DNA from: a bacterium
Lineage (GTDB): Bacteria; AUK180
Length of the DNA stretch: 36,683 bases
Direction of reading: 5' to 3'
Assembly: GCA_030622125.1 (NCBI GenBank)
Contig: JAUXGM010000002.1
Location: 1 to 36,683, forward strand
The translations under genes were made by a program, and so were the position numbers. Of the stretch, positions 1 to 8,683 are shown one piece after another (position 1 is the stretch's first letter; each line of letters opens with the position of its first letter). Below the pieces are notes generated by a model, which was not told the origin of the DNA, did not search any database, and saw only the letters and a list, made by a program, of their open reading frames with translations.

Positions 1-5
1 AAATA

Positions 6-34
6 TTGAAAAATTTTGCATAATAATTTATAAT
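6..34 (+). promoter_or_regulatory. Sigma70-like promoter TTGAAA-N17-TATAAT, 7 nt upstream of the ATG at 42
   Basis: TTGAAA at 6-11, TATAAT at 29-34, 17-nt spacer; ATG at 42 leaves essentially no 5' UTR. Confidence 0.6.
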
Positions 35-41
35 AAATAAT

Positions 42-914
42 ATGAGAAGAATAATTATCATTTTGTTTACTTTATTATTGCTTATTTTTTCCCTAATTCT
101 CGGATGCAGTAAAAATGAAGGTGAAAAAGAAAAAATTATAATTGCAAAAATAAATGGGAACAATATATACAGAAGGGATTTTATAGATTATTACGCTGAT
201 GATAAGATACCTGAATATCCACCTAATGTAAAAAGAAAGCTCTTAATAAATATGATAATTGATAAGCTCATTGCCGAAAAAATAACTTCCGATAGTAAAG
301 TAGATGATGATAAAATTAAAGAGACGATATCGGCGCATTATAAAGGACCTGTATCGGATGATGTTTATGAAAAATTAAAGAAGATTATTTTACTTAAAGG
401 ATATATAAAGGAGAGTATTTCGTTTGATATACCCGAAAAAGAAATTAAAGATTATTATGATAGTCATTCGGATAAATTTTTTACAAAAGAATCCGTTCTG
501 GTATCTCAATTATTCTTTAAAGATGAATCTGTTGCAAAAAAGATATACAAGCTCATCCGCTCTGATCATTCAAAATTCTCCGAATATGCAAACATATACA
601 ATGAAGAGCCATATAAATCAAAAAATGGAAATATGGGATGGATGGAAAGAGGGGAACTACCAACTGCTTTAGAGAATGTTGTTTTTAAAATGAGGAAGGG
701 TACTGTTTCCAAGCCGACGTGCTCGGATTATGGGTATCATATTTTTTGGTTAAAGAAAAAAGTTTATTCAAAGAGTATTCCTTTTGAAAACGCCAAAGAG
801 CGAATAAAGAGGAAGATACTGGAAAATAAATTGAATTTAAGGTATGATGAAATGATCAAGAACCTCATTAAAGATAATGAGATATATGTTGATGAGGAGT
901 ATATATACAAATGA
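42..914 (+). CDS. Lipoprotein with PpiC/parvulin-type peptidyl-prolyl isomerase domain (SurA/PrsA-like)
   Basis: Signal peptide with lipobox LILG|C; C-terminal parvulin-like block 'VLVSQLFFKDESVAKKIYKLI...GNMGWMERGELPTALENVVFKMRKGTVSKPTCSDYGYHIFWLK'. Confidence 0.85.
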   Translation: MRRIIIILFTLLLLIFSLILGCSKNEGEKEKIIIAKINGNNIYRRDFIDYYADDKIPEYPPNVKRKLLINMIIDKLIAEKITSDSKVDDDKIKETISAHYKGPVSDDVYEKLKKIILLKGYIKESISFDIPEKEIKDYYDSHSDKFFTKESVLVSQLFFKDESVAKKIYKLIRSDHSKFSEYANIYNEEPYKSKNGNMGWMERGELPTALENVVFKMRKGTVSKPTCSDYGYHIFWLKKKVYSKSIPFENAKERIKRKILENKLNLRYDEMIKNLIKDNEIYVDEEYIYK

Positions 915-1330
915 AATTGATTGCAAAATGTTTAGTTACTAAACTTTCTTATGGTTGTAAGTATTGTAAAACCAATGAAAGGCTAAAAGATAGATATTTA
1001 AAGCATTTATTAATACCGGTTTGCCTTAAAGAATATGCTTACAATCGTAAGGAATTATATTTCTTAGCAGGCGAACTTTTCGGTGGGGATGGTAAGGCAT
1101 TTGTTGAAGGAAAGGCAAAATACTATCTTGAAAACGGAATAGAAACGGCATCCTTGATCGCAGACGGATTAAATAAAATTGAAAAACTAATGGATTCAAT
1201 GGGAGTTTATGAAATTATATTGCCGAGAATAAGCAGTTTATGTGGTACGGAATATATTTCAGATGGAACATTTCAAGCAGGTTTTATAAAAGGAAAAGGT
1301 ATCCTCCCTGCTTTTTTAGAAAATATATAG
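911..1330 (+). CDS. Hypothetical protein with N-terminal Cys cluster (GCKYCKTNE)
   Basis: ORF overlaps the preceding stop by 4 nt (ATGA), same strand; no family recognised. Confidence 0.6.
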   Translation: MKLIAKCLVTKLSYGCKYCKTNERLKDRYLKHLLIPVCLKEYAYNRKELYFLAGELFGGDGKAFVEGKAKYYLENGIETASLIADGLNKIEKLMDSMGVYEIILPRISSLCGTEYISDGTFQAGFIKGKGILPAFLENI

Positions 1331-1342
1331 GAGTTTTTATAT

Positions 1343-4327
1343 ATGAAGAGACACTTTAAAATTATTTTAATAATAGCAATACTCTTTCAAATCGTAGTTT
1401 GCTTTACAGGGGAAATAGTTTTTACAACAGGAAACAAAATTGGAAATATGCCCGCTTTGGGAGATATAGATTACGATGAAAAATATGAATTTATTATTAT
1501 GAAGGAAACCGGAGATCTATTAATTCTTAATCCTGAGACATTGGAAAAATTTAAGGATTATATGATTAGTAATTTTATCAAAAAAGGGGATATATTAGTA
1601 AATAAAAAAGATGACACTATCTATGCAGTAAAAATCCCATTTGATGATACCTCCACTATAACGCCATTTATTTTTGACATAAATGAAGATGGAATCGAAG
1701 ATATTATAATGATATTTAATAAAAGCGGAAAGATCATAGGACTTGATTATTACAACTTATATAAGAATTATCAAAAAACGGGAAAAGATATAATTAAGAA
1801 CAATTATATAATATGGAGTAATCAGATTGAAAATGATGAGATAACAAGTGGAGTATCATTATTTAAGAAACATGGGAAATATTATATTGTCTTCGGCAGT
1901 AAACAGGAGCATCTCTATATAATCAATCTAAAAACAGGTGTATTTGCAAATAATATTGATATACACAAATTCGTTTCTACTCCGGATAGAAGAATGATCC
2001 GGGATTCTCCTCTTATTTACGATATTAACGGAGATAATTTCAATGATATTATTGTCGGCAGTAATAGTGGAACAATTGTGGCATTAAATGGAAAAACAAA
2101 GACAAAACTCTGGACATTTTCAAAAAAAAATTCTCCGGTTCTATTTGCTCCTTCCGTTGTAAAAAATAATAAAACCATTAATCTTATTGTTCCGTTCAAT
2201 GAATATAAGGTCGTATGTCTCAATGCTAAAACGGGGCGTGAAATATGGTATTATAATACCGATGCTTCATTGTTTGGTGCTGTTACAGTTGCCGATCTGA
2301 ATAACGATAATACCGAAGAAGTGCTTTTTGCTACTGTGGACGGTTTTCTTACCTGTTTAAATAGTTTAAATGGAGAGAAATTGTGGACATTTAAAACGAG
2401 CAAAGTGGTTGCCACTCCCATCGTTTACGATTTTAATCAAGATCTATTTGGAGATATTGTTCTTTGTGATAATAACGGTATTATTCAGATTATTAATAGT
2501 AAAACCCATCTGCCAATGGATAACTACAAATTCATTACCAAAGGTTTACAGGAAATTGCTTCTCAGCCCCTAATAGGTGATTTCACGGGAAATGGGATCA
2601 TAGATATTGCTCTAAATTCAACAGATAAGAATTTTTATATGTTCACAGATCGCGAAAAAATTGAAATTGAGCAATGGAAGATCATAAATGTTACCGAAAA
2701 AGGTGATCTTTATAGAACAGGCAATATTAGTGAAAATAAGATAAATAATGCAAAGTTAAAATTTTATTTAAATAACATTAGAAAGAAAAATTTTTATAAA
2801 GCTGCAAATGATTATCTTAGTGAGGGGAATATTAATCTTGCAGCATTTAATTTTAAAAAAGTATTGGATATTGATCCGGAATACAAGGATACAGCAGAAC
2901 AATTTGGAAAGATCGTGGATAAATTTTTAAATTATGAGTATAAGTCATTTCAAGAAGCATTAAATCAAGAAAATCTCGCCACAGCAAAAAAAATTCTAAA
3001 CGATGTTGAAAAAGTTTCAGCCAGCTATGAAAAATTGGATGAAATGAGAACATTACTGGGCAAAAAGTTAAAGGATCATAAAGAAGCAAGACGGTTATTG
3101 GAGGATGGAAAGAAGGATATTGCAGCTCATTTAATGATAGTTGGTTATAAGAAACTACAGCAGGCAAAAAAATTAGCACCAAAAAACAATTTAATAAACG
3201 CAGAGATCCAGAAATATATTTATGAAATGAATCTTTATAATGAAATGCTTCAAGACATCTCTGATCATAAATGGGGAAAAGCCGCTGAAAAATACAATAA
3301 GCTTTTTGCAAAAGATCCGAATTTCCCCGGGCTCACTGGATATAAAGCAAAAATAACATTCAATAAGAATAAATTTTTAATTCTTGGAGGTGTATTACTG
3401 TTTGTTGCTTTGCTTATGATTATGTTTTTTATGTTGAAGAAAAATAAGAAAAAGAAAGAAGAACTGATGAAACAACATATTATTGAGAATAAGGAGGTAA
3501 TTGCAGCAAAATCCGTATCATTTGAAGGAGAGCAATCTGATGAGGTACCCACCGAAATGGTTTCCGAAGTTATAGAAAAAAATGAAGAATCCACCGTTAC
3601 AGCGGAACATTCCGTTGATGTGTCCCAAGAAGAACAGGAGGAAGAAGAAGTTATTCAAGAAACTACTCCAATAGAAGATTATGACGAAAGTAGTATCGAG
3701 CTTGGCGGTATAGATTTGGGAGTTTCGACTGAAAATACGGAACCAGCTGTTTCGGAGTATGAAAATATTTCCGAAGATGAAGAAATACTTTCTACCTCAA
3801 AAGATGTAAACCTTTCCGAAGAGCCTGAGGAAAGGAGCATGCAGGAGGAAAATCTTGAAGTAAGGATGACAATGGCAATACAACTTTATGAGGATGAAGA
3901 TTACAGTAGAGCAAAAGATGAGTTTAAAAAAATACTGAATACGGATTCTTCCTACAAGTATAAAACATTATCGTATTTAGGGTTATGTTATTATGCCCTT
4001 GGAGAAACGGAGCTTTCAATGAAAACAATAAAAAAAATTCCATATCAGGACAACGAACTTCCGACAGATGAGGAAAGAGAAATTTTAACAATTCTCGGCA
4101 ATGGTTTTGTAAAAAATAATTTAATTAAACCGGCAATTCAAGTTTTTAAAAAACTTGTTGGTTTGATTGATGGACTTGAAAAGAAAAAAATTCTTTATAC
4201 AATAGCCAATATTTATCTTGATAACGGAGACAAAGAAGAGGCATCAAAATACTATAAAGAATTATTTTTGATTGACCCGAATTATAAAGATGTGGGGGAT
4301 AAACTCGATGAACTTGGTTTTTCCTGA
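1343..4327 (+). CDS. PQQ-like/VCBS beta-propeller protein with TPRs, one internal TM helix, acidic linker and C-terminal TPR domain
   Basis: AGGAG RBS upstream; signal peptide; repeats such as 'DINGDNFNDIIVGSNSGTIVALNGKTKTKLWTF' and 'DLNNDNTEEVLFATVDGFLTCLNSLNGEKLWTF'; TM 'FLILGGVLLFVALLMIMFFML'; TPR-like C-terminus. Confidence 0.8.
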   Translation: MKRHFKIILIIAILFQIVVCFTGEIVFTTGNKIGNMPALGDIDYDEKYEFIIMKETGDLLILNPETLEKFKDYMISNFIKKGDILVNKKDDTIYAVKIPFDDTSTITPFIFDINEDGIEDIIMIFNKSGKIIGLDYYNLYKNYQKTGKDIIKNNYIIWSNQIENDEITSGVSLFKKHGKYYIVFGSKQEHLYIINLKTGVFANNIDIHKFVSTPDRRMIRDSPLIYDINGDNFNDIIVGSNSGTIVALNGKTKTKLWTFSKKNSPVLFAPSVVKNNKTINLIVPFNEYKVVCLNAKTGREIWYYNTDASLFGAVTVADLNNDNTEEVLFATVDGFLTCLNSLNGEKLWTFKTSKVVATPIVYDFNQDLFGDIVLCDNNGIIQIINSKTHLPMDNYKFITKGLQEIASQPLIGDFTGNGIIDIALNSTDKNFYMFTDREKIEIEQWKIINVTEKGDLYRTGNISENKINNAKLKFYLNNIRKKNFYKAANDYLSEGNINLAAFNFKKVLDIDPEYKDTAEQFGKIVDKFLNYEYKSFQEALNQENLATAKKILNDVEKVSASYEKLDEMRTLLGKKLKDHKEARRLLEDGKKDIAAHLMIVGYKKLQQAKKLAPKNNLINAEIQKYIYEMNLYNEMLQDISDHKWGKAAEKYNKLFAKDPNFPGLTGYKAKITFNKNKFLILGGVLLFVALLMIMFFMLKKNKKKKEELMKQHIIENKEVIAAKSVSFEGEQSDEVPTEMVSEVIEKNEESTVTAEHSVDVSQEEQEEEEVIQETTPIEDYDESSIELGGIDLGVSTENTEPAVSEYENISEDEEILSTSKDVNLSEEPEERSMQEENLEVRMTMAIQLYEDEDYSRAKDEFKKILNTDSSYKYKTLSYLGLCYYALGETELSMKTIKKIPYQDNELPTDEEREILTILGNGFVKNNLIKPAIQVFKKLVGLIDGLEKKKILYTIANIYLDNGDKEEASKYYKELFLIDPNYKDVGDKLDELGFS

Positions 4328-5060
4328 TAATTTTTTACTTATAATATCTTATGATGGCAGCGATTATTTCGGGTGGGCTATACAAAAAGATAAGATAACG
4401 ATCCAGGGTGTTTTCAAAAAGTGTTTTGATGATCTCTTCGGCAAATATGAATGGTCGGTTGCAGGAAGAACAGATCGGGGGGTTCATGCTTATGGACAGA
4501 TACTCTCTATCTCTACGGTACTTAAAATGCCTCGGAATAAACTTTTATACCTGATCAATGATCATTTACCCGCATCTATTCAAGTTAAAAAAATTAAGTT
4601 TACAAATAAATATATCGATATAAGAAGAACGGCAAAAAAGCGAACTTATAAATATTTTATGGATGATATTTCTATATTTACCCCGTTCAAAAGTCGATAC
4701 CGTAATTACATTGATTTTACGGGAATAGATTGGGAAATTTTTAAAGAAGAAATGGAAAGTTTTATTGGCAGACATAACTTTTTTAATTTTTCTTCCGCAA
4801 ATACTAATGTAAAAAATTATGAAAGAACGGTATTCAATTTTGACATAAGATTATCAAAAAAGAGTGCTTTAATTACAATAAGTGCCGACGGTTTTTTATA
4901 TAATATGGTGCGTCGTATAATTGGAAGTTTATTGGATCTTAGTCGTGGAAAATTAAATAAAACAGATTATCAAGAATTATTTAATTTTGGAATTGATATG
5001 AGGAATAAAACTTCTCTTGTAGCTCCGAATGGGTTATATTTGTGGCGGGTGAATTATTAG
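4308..5060 (+). CDS. truA: tRNA pseudouridine(38-40) synthase TruA
   Basis: Motifs 'YDGSDYFGWAIQ', 'VAGRTDRGVHAYGQ', 'FLYNMVRRIIGSLLDLSRGK'; start chosen at MNLVFPDN (the ORF opens at 4272). Confidence 0.92.
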   Translation: MNLVFPDNFLLIISYDGSDYFGWAIQKDKITIQGVFKKCFDDLFGKYEWSVAGRTDRGVHAYGQILSISTVLKMPRNKLLYLINDHLPASIQVKKIKFTNKYIDIRRTAKKRTYKYFMDDISIFTPFKSRYRNYIDFTGIDWEIFKEEMESFIGRHNFFNFSSANTNVKNYERTVFNFDIRLSKKSALITISADGFLYNMVRRIIGSLLDLSRGKLNKTDYQELFNFGIDMRNKTSLVAPNGLYLWRVNY

Positions 5061-5127
5061 AACTAAACTATTAAAACTACTCAAAAATTGGAAAAATACA
5101 AAATATTATATCATCGGGAGTATTCTT

Positions 5128-6201
5128 TTGATCTTTATTTTAAATTTATTCCAGGGATTACCATTTAGGATATTAATAGCATTGTTGCTGGTCTTTTTGG
5201 TCATTCCAATCTTCTCTGAAATAATTAAAAAAAGAAAATATAAAGAACTTCTTTCGGACTATAAAAAAGAGATTAACCTAATTATTGATAATTTGACGAC
5301 AGGGAAAGAGTCAGGTGAAACACAATTGAAATTTTTGAAAGAACTCATTAAAGAAATAGAAAAAATCAGAACAAAGTATAAAATTGATGTAAAAAACCAC
5401 AATGCAAAAACAGAGCGAATTCTGAAAGAAGCAAATGACTTTATCAACAATATAGAAGAAAAACTCCGAATGATGACACCGAAAAATTGGGATTGTAGAT
5501 TACCCGAACTTCGTATTGACTTTTTTAACAAAGAACAAACATCTTATACAAAAATAAATATAATCACACTTGACGAAAAAATAAACACTGTTACAGATCA
5601 ATTTAAAATTTATTATGATAGTTTTGATCAAATTTTTAATTTTATTAATATAATATTCGAGAAGATCATAAAACTTGATCAGATAAATAAAGAATTTCAA
5701 GTGGTCTTCGATAATATTAAATTGCTTTACTTGAATATTCAATTGGAAGCAATAAAAAAAGGAGATATTGCCAACGAATTTATCGTTATTGGTAATGAGA
5801 TGAATCAATTATATGATGATAGTAGAAATAATGTTAATAAAGTTGAGGAGATATTGAATTTTATAAAAACGCAACAAAATTTAATCGAAACCGGTGGCGA
5901 GATAAGGATCAATTTTGAAAATTTATCACAGGATCTTACATCCCTTGCATCTGATATTAAGGAAATTCAAAAGAAAATGGAGGCAAATAATATCAATAGT
6001 GAAATGAAAGATAAATTTTATAGCGATGCCGAAACAGAATATCAGGAATTTATAAAAAAGTGGTATGCACTTCAAGATAACCTTACTGAAATCAAAGAAT
6101 TTATTGAAAAAAATAATAATAGAGTAAATATAACTGTTTTAGAGTTTAAAAATGCTTTAAAGTGGCTGGAACATATTAAAGAAATATTAAAGGAGAAATA
6201 G
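5128..6201 (+). CDS. N-terminally membrane-anchored coiled-coil protein with degenerate methyl-accepting chemotaxis protein signalling-tip motif
   Basis: TTG start with upstream GGGAG; hydrophobic N-terminus; 'LLYLNIQLEAIKKGDIANEFIVIGNEMNQLYDDS' aligns without gaps to the MCP tip '[34 protein letters not shown]'. Confidence 0.65.
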   Translation: MIFILNLFQGLPFRILIALLLVFLVIPIFSEIIKKRKYKELLSDYKKEINLIIDNLTTGKESGETQLKFLKELIKEIEKIRTKYKIDVKNHNAKTERILKEANDFINNIEEKLRMMTPKNWDCRLPELRIDFFNKEQTSYTKINIITLDEKINTVTDQFKIYYDSFDQIFNFINIIFEKIIKLDQINKEFQVVFDNIKLLYLNIQLEAIKKGDIANEFIVIGNEMNQLYDDSRNNVNKVEEILNFIKTQQNLIETGGEIRINFENLSQDLTSLASDIKEIQKKMEANNINSEMKDKFYSDAETEYQEFIKKWYALQDNLTEIKEFIEKNNNRVNITVLEFKNALKWLEHIKEILKEK

Positions 6202-7308
6202 ATGAAAAAAAATCTAATTATCTTTACAATTATATTGATTACGATAAATATTGCAGCTAAAACGGAAATATATTTTTGGCATGTTTTTGACGGCTCACTT
6301 AGGATAAGTTTGGAAGGCATCATAAATGAATTTAACAGTTCCCAACGAGACATTGAAATAAAACTTGTAAGTCAAAAAAAATATTCAACTATATTTCAAA
6401 AATTGAAATCACTTATAAAATATAAAGGTAAAATGCCGGATATTTTTTTGGGATATTCATCATGGCTTTCACAGTTCCCTATTGATAAACTATATAAATG
6501 CAACGATCTTTTATCAAAAGAAAAAATAAACAGAATTCATCCGCAGCTTTTAAAAGATGCTTCATTTAACGATATACAGTATGGACTTCCATTTAATAAA
6601 AGTATAATGCTCCTCTATGTGAATGATAGTATTATCTCTAAGGCGAAAATCAATATAAAAGATTATAAAGCAGCAGATCTAATGAAGTTATTAAGAGAGA
6701 TAAAAAAGAGAACAGGGAAAACATCAATGGCTTACAACGGAAGTGTTTGGGCTTATGAAAATCTACTTTTAAATATCGGTGGAAACCTTTCTGATCTTTC
6801 TTCTTCAAAATCCGCAGCAGTCCTTGAAATGATAAGAACCGGATTTAAAGAAAAAATGATCATTTTTAAAAGTGGTTTTTCATTTCAAAAATATTGGACG
6901 GATCAAACGGTGCCAATTATGTTTTCCTCTATTGTTTCTCTAAATTATATGAAGGATATAAACTTTTCGTACAAGAGATATAATGTTTTGGGTGGTGATA
7001 CAACTACATATTCTATTATTTCCGGCAGCAATTTGTATGTTTCCAAAAAGGATAACAATCATGCTGCAATCGCTAAATTTTTGAACTGGTTTTATCAAAA
7101 GAAGATATTGGAAAAGTGGTGCAATAAAAGCGGTTATCTTCCATTATCCAAAGAGCAAAGAGGTGGGGATATATTAAAGGATATTACAATTATTTTAGAA
7201 CCCAATAGTGATGAGTGGTATAAAGTGAGAAAAGAATTAAGTGGAATAATAAAAACTTCGTTAATTTCAGGAGAAAGTTCTGAAAAATTACTGCAAACAC
7301 TTAAATAA
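6202..7308 (+). CDS. Extracellular solute-binding protein, family 1 (sugar ABC-type SBP)
   Basis: Signal peptide then 'TEIYFWHVFDGSLRISLEGIINEFN...MPDIFLGYSSWLSQF...YGLPFNKSIMLLYVNDSII'; directly abuts the preceding stop. Confidence 0.82.
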   Translation: MKKNLIIFTIILITINIAAKTEIYFWHVFDGSLRISLEGIINEFNSSQRDIEIKLVSQKKYSTIFQKLKSLIKYKGKMPDIFLGYSSWLSQFPIDKLYKCNDLLSKEKINRIHPQLLKDASFNDIQYGLPFNKSIMLLYVNDSIISKAKINIKDYKAADLMKLLREIKKRTGKTSMAYNGSVWAYENLLLNIGGNLSDLSSSKSAAVLEMIRTGFKEKMIIFKSGFSFQKYWTDQTVPIMFSSIVSLNYMKDINFSYKRYNVLGGDTTTYSIISGSNLYVSKKDNNHAAIAKFLNWFYQKKILEKWCNKSGYLPLSKEQRGGDILKDITIILEPNSDEWYKVRKELSGIIKTSLISGESSEKLLQTLK

Positions 7309-8683
7309 ATTTTTATACTATTTTTTATTTTTTCTTCTTTATTTTTTTTCTTTCCCAAATGAGATTATTAAAGATACATCTATAATACAAATTGTGTTAC
7401 CATTTTCTTTTTTTGTGATACTGATCAACTACAAAGACAAGATAAAAAAACTCTATTTTTATATAACAATGGTCATTGTCAATTATTTCCTTTATGTGTG
7501 GCTTATCTATACATTGCATAGATTCGGAGGGCTTCACTCACTTCTTGCCGCTTTTTTTATTTTATTTCTTTCTCTCTATCTTGCTTTATATCCATTAATT
7601 TTTCTTATACTTATCAGAAAATACAAAAGATATCCTTTCTTTTTCCCGGTATTCTGGTTGATATTAGAGATCATTAGAGGGTGGTTTCTGTCGGGATTTA
7701 CCTTTAATTTAATAGGTTATTCTCTTTATAAAGCTCGATTTTTAATTATGCCCGCCCGATTTTATACCGTATATGGTGTCGGTTTTTTTATAGTTCTACT
7801 CTCCACTTTGATTGTGAATATTAAAAGAAAGAATATGAAATTTATTCTTATATTTGCTCTTGTTGTTTATTTCATTCCACTTTTGGCTTTTCTAAGTCCC
7901 TATGAAAAGCCGAATATAAATATTGCAATGCTTGAAACATCATTTGAACCGGAGGATAAACGAATAAATAACTATGATGTTTTTTGGAAATACCATTATC
8001 AAAATACAAAAAAATTCTTGACAAGTGATCATAAAATTGACCTTATGATCTGGTCTGAAACCTCGTTTCCATTTACGATTAAAAGGAATTCCTATGAATT
8101 TATGCGGCTTCGGGATTTAGTAACAAAAAACGATATTAATCTTGTATTCGGTGCAATGAATTATTCTAATGGGAAATACTATAATTCCTCTATTTTTTTG
8201 AATAAAAACGGTATAATTGAAGATATCTATAGTAAAAATCACCTTGTTCTTTTCGGCGAATATTTTCCTTTAAGAAATTTTCCGATCTTGAAAAATATAT
8301 ATGGACAATTTCTCGATTTTACACCAGGGGAAGAAATTAAGGTATTTTCAATCGGAAAAACAAAGATCTACACACCGATCTGTTACGAAATCGCTTTTGG
8401 ATCACTTATAAGAAAAGCGGTAAAGCATGGAGCAAAAATAATAATTAATACATCAAATGATGGTTGGTACGGATACAGTTCGGGACCTATTCAGGAAGTA
8501 CCATTTGCGGTATTCAGAGCGATTGAAGGGAATGTGTGGGTTGGCAGAGCGATAAATCGGGGCTATGGTGTAATCGTGAGACCGGATGGAAAGATAATAT
8601 ATACCAACGACCCTAAAACATGGGGGGTTATAACCCTTGACCAAGAAGGTAAAGTAGATTTTTATAAATTATATATGAAGTAA
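7280..8683 (+). CDS. lnt: Apolipoprotein N-acyltransferase; proposed CTG start at 7280 (ORF track uses GTG at 7394)
   Basis: Polytopic N-terminus and nitrilase-like domain with 'WSETSFPF', 'KNHLVLFGEYFPLR', 'CYEIAFGSLIRKA', 'NTSNDGWYG'; frame open upstream to a stop at 7262. Confidence 0.85.
   Translation: MKNYCKHLNKFLYYFLFFLLYFFSFPNEIIKDTSIIQIVLPFSFFVILINYKDKIKKLYFYITMVIVNYFLYVWLIYTLHRFGGLHSLLAAFFILFLSLYLALYPLIFLILIRKYKRYPFFFPVFWLILEIIRGWFLSGFTFNLIGYSLYKARFLIMPARFYTVYGVGFFIVLLSTLIVNIKRKNMKFILIFALVVYFIPLLAFLSPYEKPNINIAMLETSFEPEDKRINNYDVFWKYHYQNTKKFLTSDHKIDLMIWSETSFPFTIKRNSYEFMRLRDLVTKNDINLVFGAMNYSNGKYYNSSIFLNKNGIIEDIYSKNHLVLFGEYFPLRNFPILKNIYGQFLDFTPGEEIKVFSIGKTKIYTPICYEIAFGSLIRKAVKHGAKIIINTSNDGWYGYSSGPIQEVPFAVFRAIEGNVWVGRAINRGYGVIVRPDGKIIYTNDPKTWGVITLDQEGKVDFYKLYMK

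Noticed and set aside
2853-3311. 152-aa minus ORF inside the propeller/TPR gene
   Set aside because: Fully antisense to a well-supported CDS; chance ORF.
7309-7360. T-rich stretch after the solute-binding protein as terminator or intergenic spacer
   Set aside because: No stem precedes it, and it reads in frame as a plausible hydrophobic N-terminus of Lnt.
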